64,000 nucleotides of DNA from assembly GCA_021788095.1 (NCBI GenBank), contig JAJYLB010000001.1:1-64000 (forward strand), given 5' to 3'. The notes below the pieces were generated by a model. It was not told the origin of the DNA, ran no database searches, and was given only the letters and a program-made list of their open reading frames with translations. This DNA comes from Acidobacteriota bacterium (GTDB lineage Bacteria > Acidobacteriota > Terriglobia > Acidiferrales > UBA7541). Shown here piece by piece: positions 56,659-64,000 of this stretch; position 1 is the stretch's first letter; each line of letters starts with the position of its first letter. The position numbers and the translations under genes were made by a program.

Positions 56659-59052
56659 ATGCCAAGTCACTCTGGCGAATCCGATTCGGCTCCGGCGTCG
56701 CCGGAGAACATTCCACCCGGAGAACTGGAAAAGCTGAACGCCTACTGGCGCGCAGCCAACTATCTCTCCGTCGGCCAGATCTATCTCCGCGCGAACCCGC
56801 TCTTGCGCGAGCCGCTAAGGCCCGAGCACATCAAGTCGCGCCTGCTCGGGCACTGGGGCACCACCCCCGGCCTGAACTTCGTGTACGTCCATCTCAACCG
56901 CATGATCCGGCGGCACGACTGGAACGCGATTTTCATCGCCGGACCGGGTCATGGCGGTCCGGGGCTGGTGGCCAACACCTACCTCGAAGGCGTTTACAGC
57001 GAGGTCTATCCCGCGGTTTCGCGAGACGAACGCGGCCTCGCGCTTTTGTGCAAGCAGTTCTCCTTTCCCGGCGGGGTTCCGAGCCACGCCGCTCCGGAAA
57101 CCCCGGGCTCGATTCACGAGGGCGGGGAATTGGGCTACTCGATCGCGCACGCCTATGGAGCCGTCTTCGACAACCCCGATCTGCTGGCCTGCTGCGTGGT
57201 GGGTGACGGCGAAGCCGAGACGGGTCCGCTGGCCACAAGCTGGCATTCCAACAAGTTCTTGAATCCCGCGCGCGACGGCGCCGTTTTGCTCGTGCTCCAT
57301 CTCAACGGCTATAAGATCGACAACCCCACCGTACTCGGCCGCATGACCGACGAGGAATTGAGCCATCTCTTCACGGGCGTCGGTTATCGCCCCGTTTTTA
57401 TCGAGGGCCACGACCCTCTGCCCATGCACCGGGAAATGGCTGCGGCGCTTGAAGCGACTCTCGGGGAAATTCGCGCCATCCAGCGCGAGGCGCGCACCCA
57501 AGGCTTCTCGGCCCGGCCCATCTGGCCCATGATCGTTCTCCGCACGCCCAAGGGCTGGACGGGGCCAAAACAGGTCGACGGGCGCCCGGTGGAGGGCACT
57601 TGGCGCGCCCATCAGGTTCCCATTCCCGAAGCCGCCTCGAATCCCGAGCACCTGAGACTCCTCGAGGAATGGATGAAAAGCTACCGGCCGGAAGAGCTGT
57701 TCGATGCGAACGGCGCGCTGCGGGCCGAGCTGGCCGCCCTCGCTCCCGAAGGCCAGCGCCGCATGGGCGCGAATCCTCACGCCAACGGCGGCCTCCTCTT
57801 GCGGGATCTGCGGATGCCCGACTTCCGCGACTACGCCGTGCCCGTCCCGCGGCCCGGCGCCACCGCCGGCGAAGCCACGCGCGTTCTCGGCCGCTTCCTG
57901 CGCGACGTGATGAAGCTCAATCCCGCCACGTTCCGCGTGTTCGGTCCCGATGAAACCACCTCCAACCGCTTGGACGCCCTCTACGAAGTCACCGGGAAGA
58001 TGTCCACCGGCCCTTTCGTTTCCACCGACGAGCGGCTTTCGCCCGAGGGACGCGTCCTGGAGGTCTTGAGCGAGCATCTTTGCGAAGGCTGGCTCGAGGG
58101 TTATCTGCTCACCGGCCGGCACGGCTTCTTCTCCTGCTACGAGGCCTTCATCCACATCGTCGACTCGATGTTCAATCAGCACGCGAAGTGGCTGAAGGTG
58201 AGCCGGCAGATCCCCTGGCGCCGCCCCATCGCCTCGCTCAACTACCTGCTCACTTCGCACGTGTGGCGCCAGGACCACAACGGCTTTTCCCACCAGGACC
58301 CCGGCTTCATCGATCATGTGGTGAACAAGAAAGCGGACGTCGTGCGCGTCTACCTCCCTCCCGACGCCAACACCCTGCTCTCCGTCACCGATCACTGTCT
58401 CCGCTCCCGGAATTACGTCAACGTGATCGTGGCGGGCAAGCAGCCGGAACTCGAGTGGCTGCCGATGGAAGCGGCCATCCGGCATTGCACCGCGGGGATC
58501 GGGATCTGGGACTGGGCTTCGAACGACGAAGGAGCCGAGCCCGACGCGGTGATGGCTTGCGCGGGAGACGTTCCCACGCTCGAGACCCTCGCGGCCGTCG
58601 ATCTGCTGCGGCGGCATTTCCCCGATGTGAAGCTCCGCGTGGTCAACGTCGTGGACCTGATGACCCTCCAGCCGAGTTCCGAGCATCCGCACGGCCTCGC
58701 CGACGCCGATTTCGATTCGCTCTTCACCGTGGACCGGCCTGTCATCTTCGCCTACCACGGCTATCCCTGGCTCATCCATCGCCTCACCTATCGCCGCGCC
58801 AATCACCCCAACCTGCACGTGCGCGGCTACAAAGAGGAGGGCACCACCACCACCCCGTTCGATATGACGGTGCTCAACCAGCTCGATCGCTTCCATTTGG
58901 CCTCCGACGTGGTCGATCGCGTTCCGCGCCTCGATCGCGTGGGAGGCCATTTCAAGCAGTTCGTTCGCGATCGGCTGACAGAGCATCGCCAATACATCGC
59001 CGAGCACGGAGACGACATGCCGGAAATCCGCGGTTGGACGTGGCCGTACTGA
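56659..59052 (+). CDS. xfp: Phosphoketolase (xylulose 5-phosphate/fructose 6-phosphate)
   Basis: This 797-residue thiamine diphosphate enzyme splits xylulose 5-phosphate or fructose 6-phosphate with phosphate to acetyl phosphate plus a smaller sugar phosphate. Family segments are [20 protein letters not shown] near 96, [20 protein letters not shown] and [11 protein letters not shown]. The length is normal. GGAGGTACGTCC gives a strong ribosome binding site before the ATG. The acetate kinase gene begins three bases after its stop, so the pair is one operon. Confidence 0.96.
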   Translation: MPSHSGESDSAPASPENIPPGELEKLNAYWRAANYLSVGQIYLRANPLLREPLRPEHIKSRLLGHWGTTPGLNFVYVHLNRMIRRHDWNAIFIAGPGHGGPGLVANTYLEGVYSEVYPAVSRDERGLALLCKQFSFPGGVPSHAAPETPGSIHEGGELGYSIAHAYGAVFDNPDLLACCVVGDGEAETGPLATSWHSNKFLNPARDGAVLLVLHLNGYKIDNPTVLGRMTDEELSHLFTGVGYRPVFIEGHDPLPMHREMAAALEATLGEIRAIQREARTQGFSARPIWPMIVLRTPKGWTGPKQVDGRPVEGTWRAHQVPIPEAASNPEHLRLLEEWMKSYRPEELFDANGALRAELAALAPEGQRRMGANPHANGGLLLRDLRMPDFRDYAVPVPRPGATAGEATRVLGRFLRDVMKLNPATFRVFGPDETTSNRLDALYEVTGKMSTGPFVSTDERLSPEGRVLEVLSEHLCEGWLEGYLLTGRHGFFSCYEAFIHIVDSMFNQHAKWLKVSRQIPWRRPIASLNYLLTSHVWRQDHNGFSHQDPGFIDHVVNKKADVVRVYLPPDANTLLSVTDHCLRSRNYVNVIVAGKQPELEWLPMEAAIRHCTAGIGIWDWASNDEGAEPDAVMACAGDVPTLETLAAVDLLRRHFPDVKLRVVNVVDLMTLQPSSEHPHGLADADFDSLFTVDRPVIFAYHGYPWLIHRLTYRRANHPNLHVRGYKEEGTTTTPFDMTVLNQLDRFHLASDVVDRVPRLDRVGGHFKQFVRDRLTEHRQYIAEHGDDMPEIRGWTWPY

Positions 59053-59055
59053 GGT

Positions 59056-60270
59056 ATGAGAATCCTGGTTCTCAATTCGGGCTCGAGCAGCCAGAAAAGC
59101 TGCTTGTACCAACTCGCCGCGCCCCTGCCCGCCGATCCTCCTCCGCCGCTATGGGAAGCCCGGCTGGAGTGGGGAGGGGAGGAGGAAGCGGCGGAGCTGC
59201 GCGTCCGAAACCAGCACGGGGCCAGCCGGCGCGAGCGGCTACCGCACCGCTCGCGGGCCGCGGCTCTCGAGCGCCTGCTGGGCTGCCTCTCGGAGGGCTC
59301 GGCGGCGGCCGTTGGTTCGCCCGCGGAAATCGACGCGGTGGGACATCGCATCGTGCATGGCGGCCGCGAGTTCCGCGAGGCCACCCGCGTCACTCCCGAA
59401 GTCATTCGCACGATCGCCAAGCTTTCGGAAATCGCGCCGCTGCACAATCGCGCGGAAGTGGGCGGGATTCGCTCGATCGAACGGCTCTTTGGCCCGATTC
59501 CGCAAGTTGCCGTCTTCGATACCGCGTTCCACCGCACCCTGGCGCCGGAAGCCGCCGCCTACGCCGGTCCCCACGCCTGGCTCAAAGATGGCATCGAGCG
59601 GTACGGCTTCCACGGCATCAATCACCGCTATTGCGCCGAGCGCGCCGCGCGTCTGCTCCGCCGCGAGCCCGCCTCGCTTCGCCTCATCTCCTGTCATTTA
59701 GGCAACGGCTGCTCGCTCGCCGCCATCTCCGGCGGGCGAAGCGTGGACACCACGATGGGCTTCACCCCGCTCGACGGCCTGGTCATGGGCAGCCGCTCCG
59801 GCTCGGTCGATCCCGGCATCCTGATCCACCTGGTTCGGACGCGCGGCCTCGGCGCCGACGACCTCGACCGCGTTCTCAACCGGGAATCGGGCTTGTTGGG
59901 TCTCTCCGGCGTTTCGAGCGATATGCGTCAAGTGCTCGCAGCGAAAGAAGCAGGGAATCCGCGCGCCGGCTTGGCGTTCGATGTCTTCGTGCACCGCCTG
60001 CGCGGCTTGCTGGGCGCCATGCTGGCTTCGCTGGGCGGGCTGGATGTCGTCGTCTTCACGGCCGGGATCGGCGAAAACGTGCCGGAGATCCGCGCGGCGG
60101 CTTGCGCGCCTTTCGGCTTCCTCGGTTTGCAGCTGGATTCGGGGAAGAACGATGCCAACCTGGTGGAAACCGATCTTGCCGCGCAAGATTCCACCGTGCG
60201 CGTGCTCGTGATTCCCGCGCAGGAGGATTGGGCCATCGCCTGCGAATGCTGGCGGCTGCTTGGGAAATAA
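59056..60270 (+). CDS. ackA: Acetate kinase
   Basis: This 404-residue enzyme makes ATP from acetyl phosphate, releasing acetate. Motifs: NSGSSSQKS at the N-terminus, GHRIVHGG, VFDTAFHRTL, SCHLGNGCSLAAI and FTAGIGENVPEIR. The segment GSRSGSVDPGI differs slightly from the usual GTRSGDxDPG but keeps the Arg. Adjacent to xfp, it completes a route from sugar phosphate to acetate and ATP. Confidence 0.96.
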   Translation: MRILVLNSGSSSQKSCLYQLAAPLPADPPPPLWEARLEWGGEEEAAELRVRNQHGASRRERLPHRSRAAALERLLGCLSEGSAAAVGSPAEIDAVGHRIVHGGREFREATRVTPEVIRTIAKLSEIAPLHNRAEVGGIRSIERLFGPIPQVAVFDTAFHRTLAPEAAAYAGPHAWLKDGIERYGFHGINHRYCAERAARLLRREPASLRLISCHLGNGCSLAAISGGRSVDTTMGFTPLDGLVMGSRSGSVDPGILIHLVRTRGLGADDLDRVLNRESGLLGLSGVSSDMRQVLAAKEAGNPRAGLAFDVFVHRLRGLLGAMLASLGGLDVVVFTAGIGENVPEIRAAACAPFGFLGLQLDSGKNDANLVETDLAAQDSTVRVLVIPAQEDWAIACECWRLLGK

Positions 60271-60632
60271 GTGATCCGGGTGCCTGCCTCGCCCGTCTCC
60301 CGGCTCCCCGTCTGAAACCTCAAAGATCACATCTGCGATACATCCGCGGCCCTTTGTGGCGCGGGCCCGATGAAGGGAATCGGGGCGGGCGTCTCGCCCG
60401 CAGTCTTTCCCCTTACCCTTTTCGCCGCACTCGTCACCCGTGTATCGCGGCTCGCGGGCCCGTGCCGCCCGCCAACTTCCCTGCTTACCAGCGGAGCTGG
60501 AAAGGCAAAACGGCGAGCCAGATTCGGGAGGGGATCATTCGCGGCGATTGGGAAAAAGTGGATATCAAGCCGTGGCAGCGCCCTCTTCCCGTCGCACGCC
60601 GCTCCTGGGTGGGCGCCGACGGAAGTCTATTC
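60271..60632. other. Intergenic stretch with a possible gene remnant
   Basis: No complete gene is seen. One plus-strand frame in its second half is protein-like (separate entry). The rest shows a GGGCGGGCGTCTCGCCCGC hairpin near 60385. Confidence 0.5.
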
Positions 60633-60650
60633 CTAATTCAACCGGTAATT
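60462..60650 (+). pseudogene. Possible remnant of an unknown small protein gene
   Basis: From a GTG at 60462 the frame reads PPANFPAYQRSWKGKTASQI, then REGIIRGDWEKVDIKPWQRP, with a balanced, protein-like composition unlike the Arg/Ala/Pro-rich shadow frames around it. No ribosome binding site is seen. Further on the frame overlaps a better supported antisense gene. It could be a broken gene or chance; family unknown. Confidence 0.25.
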
Positions 60651-61052
60651 AGTTTCCGAAGGGTCTGTGGAAGAGCCGGGGCACGTTCCCCGGTCGCGAC
60701 CAGGACGCCGGCGCGCTTCGCCACGAACCACGACGACGCAGAGGATGCGCGTGGTCACTACGCGATTTCCGAATTCCAGAAACAATCCGCGCGCTGCAAC
60801 GAGGTCCTGCTTGATTGCGCTACCGCCCCACGTGCACCCGTTGATGGTCACGACCTGCGCCCGCCCGCCGTGCCGGTCGAACCAGCCGCCCGAAACTTCG
60901 TAGAAGCCGTTACCGAGCGCGCGAATGGCGTAGACGGAATTCCTGGTCTGCACCAGAACCGCGTCGCCCGGAACCAGCTCGCTCTTACGGACTGCCACGA
61001 GCCGGTCGGCATCCCGGATGCGGTCGTCGAGGGTGGGAAGCGCGAAGCTCAT
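60633..61052 (-). CDS. Hypothetical protein
   Basis: This 139-residue product has a folded-looking core of alternating strands: LVPGDAVLVQTRNSVYAIRA, GFYEVSGGWFDRHGG and TINGCTWGGSAIKQDLVAAR, ending in an Arg-rich tail that may be misread. AAGGAAAT precedes the ATG. The family is not identified; the residue pattern suggests a small beta-rich domain. Confidence 0.6.
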   Translation of the reverse strand: MSFALPTLDDRIRDADRLVAVRKSELVPGDAVLVQTRNSVYAIRALGNGFYEVSGGWFDRHGGRAQVVTINGCTWGGSAIKQDLVAARGLFLEFGNRVVTTRILCVVVVRGEARRRPGRDRGTCPGSSTDPSETNYRLN

Positions 61053-61209
61053 ATTTCCTTAGACGCGCCTGGCGTCCTCTCGGGTAGCCCGGTTCGGCGC
61101 CGGCAACTTCCTGCACGGCGGCTCTCCGGGTCCCGTGCGTGTCAGCCTAGTGTCGCCGAAGTGCCCGCCGATTTCCAGTACCGGTATCGCATGGAGGTTC
61201 GGCGGCGAG

Positions 61210-61320
61210 AACGGGCCCTTGACCCGTGACCCGTGGTTCGTGGCCCGTGACCCGTGGTTCGTGACCCGTGACCCGTTGCCGGTGCCCGTCGCCCGTGAAC
61301 CGTGATCCGTGAGCCATGAG
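61210..61320. repeat. Degenerate tandem array of CCCGTGA/CCGTGGTTCGTG units
   Basis: About a dozen imperfect units of 7-14 bases follow one another, such as GACCCGTGACCCGTGGTTCG. Similar short runs occur near 5490 and 130. Confidence 0.8.
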
Positions 61321-61588
61321 CCACCGCGCATCCACTTGCTCCATCGTCTTCGAAGTTTTCGAGGAACTCAAAGATTCCCTGGGATTCCCGGCTCATGGCC
61401 CTGACCGGCTGCGGAAGATGCCGGTTCGGAGCCGTTCAGGATGGTAATAGTGGGCCGGGCCGGAGCGACAGTCCCCGAGGCCCACCCTTGCGAACTGCGC
61501 AAGGGTGGGGCACCCAAACAGCGCCCGGGGATTTCGACGCCGACGACCGGCTTCATGGGATGTTCCCAACGCGATTGCGGCCTTCGAC

Positions 61589-61765
61589 CCTGTGCGATGT
61601 CTATGCGGCGAGAGAGAGAAAAGCGCACAGCCAGGAATGGCTGTGCTACCAAAGGCGCGCAGACCCGGCACCGGTAGCACGGGCTCCCGGGCCGTCGGGA
61701 CTTGCCTGTGCAGTGCTTATGAGGCGAGGGAAAGAAAAGCGCACAGCCAAGAGTGGCTGTGCTAC
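61589..61765. repeat. 61-base unit present twice, each ending in a GCACAG palindrome
   Basis: The units at 61589-61649 and 61705-61765 begin CCTGTGC and share GAAAAGCGCACAGCCA and TGGCTGTGCTAC. They differ at about nine positions. They show that the palindrome can be copied with flanking DNA. Confidence 0.85.
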
Positions 61766-61803
61766 ATCCGCACGATTGCTTCGGGGCTCGCGAGATATGC
61801 GGG

Positions 61804-62373
61804 TTAAAGCTGCGCAAGGCGCAGCTCGATTTCCCGGAGCATGAAGACGTCTTCCTTGTTGTAAAGCAGGAGGTCGTCGAGGCATCGCTTCTCGCCCGTG
61901 CGGACGAATTCGCGCCACATCTCCATCGCCCAGGCCCCGTCGCGGCCGGGGAGCTTACGGGACAAACCCAATCTTTGCTCCACTTTTTTCTGACCGCCGT
62001 AGAGCCCGCGCTTCCAGCATTCCGGCACGAGATCCGTGTGAGGGAACTCGCGGTCGAGGGTGATCCCCAGCTGAGCGGCGATCACGGGGAAATCGAATCC
62101 CACCCGGCCCTTGAGGCAGTCGGGCAGGGAGCGGCCATTGAAAGTGACCAGGCGGTCCACGCCGCGGAGGGCGTCGAGGAGCGCGGCGCGCGACACATCC
62201 TTGTCCACCAGTTGGACGAGCGAATCCGACTCCGGCCCGATGGCGCGAATCCCGAGGACGGTGATCTGGTGATTGCGGTAGTCGCGGAAGAACCGGTCGT
62301 CCGTGGGCGGGAATGCGCCCACGTAGTTCGTCTCGATGTCCAAGTACGCGGTGAGACTGTGGCCTGAGGTCAT
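61804..62373 (-). CDS. DEDD-family 3'-5' exonuclease (RNase H-like, YprB type)
   Basis: This 189-residue protein has the acidic exonuclease motifs: YLDIET at 10-15, a middle block with VTFNGRSLPDCLKGRVGFD and the third, YNKEDVFML, near the C-terminus. It is a single-domain member of the predicted YprB-like exonucleases. Substrate (RNA or DNA) is unknown. No clear ribosome binding site precedes the ATG at 62373. Confidence 0.85.
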   Translation of the reverse strand: MTSGHSLTAYLDIETNYVGAFPPTDDRFFRDYRNHQITVLGIRAIGPESDSLVQLVDKDVSRAALLDALRGVDRLVTFNGRSLPDCLKGRVGFDFPVIAAQLGITLDREFPHTDLVPECWKRGLYGGQKKVEQRLGLSRKLPGRDGAWAMEMWREFVRTGEKRCLDDLLLYNKEDVFMLREIELRLAQL

Positions 62374-62579
62374 GAGTTCGGAAGTCTAATGTAGACGGCG
62401 CGTGGCTTCAAGACCCGCCAGGGGACACGAGGCAGGAGGCACGAGGCAGGAGGCAAGAGGCGCGAATGGGTGGGCGGCGGAGTATCGAGCGAGGCGAGTG
62501 ACTTGAAACAGCTTCTCGCTGAATCGGGAATCGATGCCCCGGCGTAGGCTTCACGCGGGGAAAGCCGTCCCGCGGCGCG

Positions 62580-63161
62580 TCAGATGAACAGGCTGGTGCG
62601 CGACTTCAGGGCATCGGCCAGGCAGCTCGCGACGCCGCCGCATTCGAGGCCGCCCACGAGTTCGGAGTCGTGGATTCCCATCACGTCTCGCGACATCTCG
62701 CAGGCGATCATGCGCACGCCCAGCTCCCGAGCGAGGGCGATCATCTCTTCGAGCGAGCTGACGTTCTTCTGCTTCATCATGCTTCGCAGCATCTTCGCGC
62801 CCACGCCAAAATAGTTCATCTTCGATACGGGCAGGCTCTCGCTCGATCCCGGGGACATGACGGTCATCATCTGTTGGAAAAGGGTCTTTCCCGAGAGCTG
62901 CTTGCCCTTCTTCAGCACGCTCAATCCCCAAAACGTGAAGAACATGCTGACTTGTTCGCCCATCGCCGCGGCGCCGGTGGCGATCACGAAGGCCGCGAGC
63001 ACGCGGTCGAGATCGCCCGAGAATATGACGAGCGTAACCCTGTCCTCCGGCGCCTGGCCTTCGACTTGCGCCAGCCGCTTCTCGAGTTCCCGGGTTTTCT
63101 CCTCGAGCGCCTGTAGCCGCTCCGCATCTCGCGCGAAACTCGTTTCCGCACCCGTATCCAT
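62580..63161 (-). CDS. DsrE/DsrF/DrsH-family protein
   Basis: This 193-residue protein starts with a short coiled coil (RLQALEEKTRELEKRLAQVE) followed by a DsrE-like domain with VTLVIFSGDLDRVLAAFVIA and FFTFWGLSVLKKGK. A Cys in LGVRMIACEMSRDVMG may carry sulfur. In other bacteria DsrE-like proteins pass sulfane sulfur with TusA. It lies 12 bases after the TusA-like gene, in the same operon. Confidence 0.88.
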   Translation of the reverse strand: MDTGAETSFARDAERLQALEEKTRELEKRLAQVEGQAPEDRVTLVIFSGDLDRVLAAFVIATGAAAMGEQVSMFFTFWGLSVLKKGKQLSGKTLFQQMMTVMSPGSSESLPVSKMNYFGVGAKMLRSMMKQKNVSSLEEMIALARELGVRMIACEMSRDVMGIHDSELVGGLECGGVASCLADALKSRTSLFI

Positions 63162-63173
63162 GGGGTTGCCTCC

Positions 63174-63425
63174 TTACGCCGTCCGCTTCACGTAGTGAAC
63201 GTAGACGTTGCCGCCTTCCGCCGGCTCCGTCTCCTGGCCAACCAGCTCCACGTTCTTTGCCACCTTGGACCAGCCCTGAAAGTCCGCTACCGAGCCGCGA
63301 TCCGAGGCCACGACCTTGAGCACCTGCCCGATCTCGATCCTCGCGATTTCCCGGCGCGCGTTGACCAACGGCATGGGGCAATTGAGGCCGCGGGCGTCGA
63401 GCAGCTTGTCGAAGGCCTGGCTCAT
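63174..63425 (-). CDS. TusA-family sulfur carrier protein
   Basis: This 83-residue protein has the TusA signature LDARGLNCPMPLVNARREI, with the sulfur-carrying Cys at residue 16 in the CPxP motif. GGAGGACAAC precedes the ATG at 63425. Its start overlaps the stop of the upstream metallo-beta-lactamase gene by four bases. It probably shuttles persulfide sulfur between the neighbouring proteins. Confidence 0.92.
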   Translation of the reverse strand: MSQAFDKLLDARGLNCPMPLVNARREIARIEIGQVLKVVASDRGSVADFQGWSKVAKNVELVGQETEPAEGGNVYVHYVKRTA

Positions 63426-64000
63426 AGTTGTCCTCCGCTGGCGGCGGCGTAGGCTTGCGCGAGGGCGCACGCGTTCTTGCCCAATTCCAGCGTCGCGGCA
63501 TCTTCCTCGTTGGGAGCGAGCAAGCCCGCGTTGACGCGCTTGATCTCCACATACTCGGGAACGAACGCGGGCAGGCTCTCGATCAGGTAGCGCACGAAGC
63601 CCTCTTCGTTCAGGCGCTCGAGCGCCACGAGGCCGTCATTCCGCTGCTTCAAATCTTCCAGGGAGGCGGCGAAGCGGCCCGATTCATCGGCCTCGTCCAG
63701 CCCGCTGAAGTGGCCCGGGAGCACGGCGATGCGGTCGGGGAGTTCGAGTAGCTTCCGCAGCGATCGCGCGTGCAAGCGCGCCCACGCCTCGGCCTTCCCG
63801 CCCAAGTCGGGCCGGGAAATGGACCGCAGGAAGATGCTGTCGCCGGAGAAGAGAAAACGATCGTCGAGCCGAAAGGCGACCATGCCGAGCGTATGGCCGG
63901 GGACGTGGAGCGCTTCGAGTTGGCGCCGGCCGAGGGGAAACCTCTGGCCGTCGCGAAGGAACTCGTAAGGTATGGTCGCCGGAAGCACATCGATCGGATG
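63422..64000 (-). CDS. Metallo-beta-lactamase-fold hydrolase (N-terminus beyond window)
   Basis: The visible C-terminal part, about 192 residues, includes the metal motifs HVPGHTLGMVAF, LFSGDSIF with its Asp, and LPGHFSGLDE with a later His. The first HxHxDH motif must lie to the right of the window. Sitting with TusA and DsrE it may be a persulfide dioxygenase or a related sulfur enzyme; other MBL roles cannot be excluded. Confidence 0.85.
   Translation of the reverse strand, partial: HPIDVLPATIPYEFLRDGQRFPLGRRQLEALHVPGHTLGMVAFRLDDRFLFSGDSIFLRSISRPDLGGKAEAWARLHARSLRKLLELPDRIAVLPGHFSGLDEADESGRFAASLEDLKQRNDGLVALERLNEEGFVRYLIESLPAFVPEYVEIKRVNAGLLAPNEEDAATLELGKNACALAQAYAAASGGQL

Larger units (their letters stand above)
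61053..61803. other. Repeat-filled intergenic region
   Basis: No gene is seen in about 750 bases. It contains a CCGTGACCC-type tandem array (61210-61320), a CCCACCCTTGCG/CGCAAGGGTGGG hairpin near 61482-61510 and two copies of a 61-base unit (61589-61649, 61705-61765). Confidence 0.65.

Noticed and set aside
58080-61229. Plus-strand frame of 1049 codons over xfp and ackA
   Set aside because: It is the shifted frame of two well supported genes. Only the short part at 60462-60650 looked protein-like and is listed separately.
61210-61320. Possible CRISPR array in the repeated CCGTGA region
   Set aside because: Units are 7-14 bases and irregular, with no spacers and no cas genes.

Overview
This is a GC-rich bacterial chromosome segment. 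The most likely source is an Acidobacteriota genome. That is an inference from three large MacB/FtsX-type permeases of the acidobacterial duplicated orphan permease (ADOP) kind, a remnant of a fourth, a PadR regulator paired with one of them, and many short palindromic repeats between genes. No rRNA is present, so the assignment is not proven.

Layout. 0-0.1 kb: 3' end of an IS630-like transposase. 0.3-6.2 kb, plus strand: hisS, aspS, mutL, cmk. 6.4-13.5 kb, minus strand: tig, clpP, clpX, lon and rho in transcription order, a protein-folding and proteolysis block followed by the transcription terminator Rho. 13.7-19.1 kb, minus strand: gltB without gltD, then a LysR regulator. 19.2-28.5 kb, minus strand: three ADOP permeases, two of them broken by a one-base error in a homopolymer, the last preceded by padR with a palindromic operator; a small basic protein and tRNA-Leu(UAG) lie between them. 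28.7-31.5 kb, plus strand: a DHH phosphoesterase, tRNA-Lys(CUU), a permease fragment and a secreted beta-propeller protein. 31.6-42.3 kb: a receiver-PPDK fusion, gdhA, a hemerythrin-like protein, a 6-phosphogluconate dehydrogenase, a barrel protein and the ergothioneine pair egtB-egtD. 42.4-48.5 kb: a probable defence island. It holds a DUF1156-type DNA methylase, an overlapping PD-(D/E)xK nuclease gene cut by an in-frame amber codon, and a second nuclease with a zinc-binding tail, all bracketed by about 270 bp inverted repeats. 48.5-60.3 kb: alcohol dehydrogenase, pgm, then glgX, glgP, xfp and ackA. 60.6-64 kb: two small uncertain genes or remnants, a DEDD exonuclease, and a DsrE/TusA/metallo-beta-lactamase sulfur operon that runs off the right edge.

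How the genes work together. GlgX and GlgP would release glucose 1-phosphate from glycogen, Pgm would make glucose 6-phosphate, and phosphoketolase with acetate kinase would turn sugar phosphates into acetyl phosphate, acetate and ATP; Gnd nearby could feed the pentose phosphate side. GltB and GdhA cover ammonium assimilation. Between genes the window is rich in repeats: at least three short palindrome families, a 110 bp element with inverted ends present twice in opposite orientation, and copies of the 3' ends of both tRNA genes beside the intact genes. The methylase-nuclease island is the best candidate here for an undescribed system.
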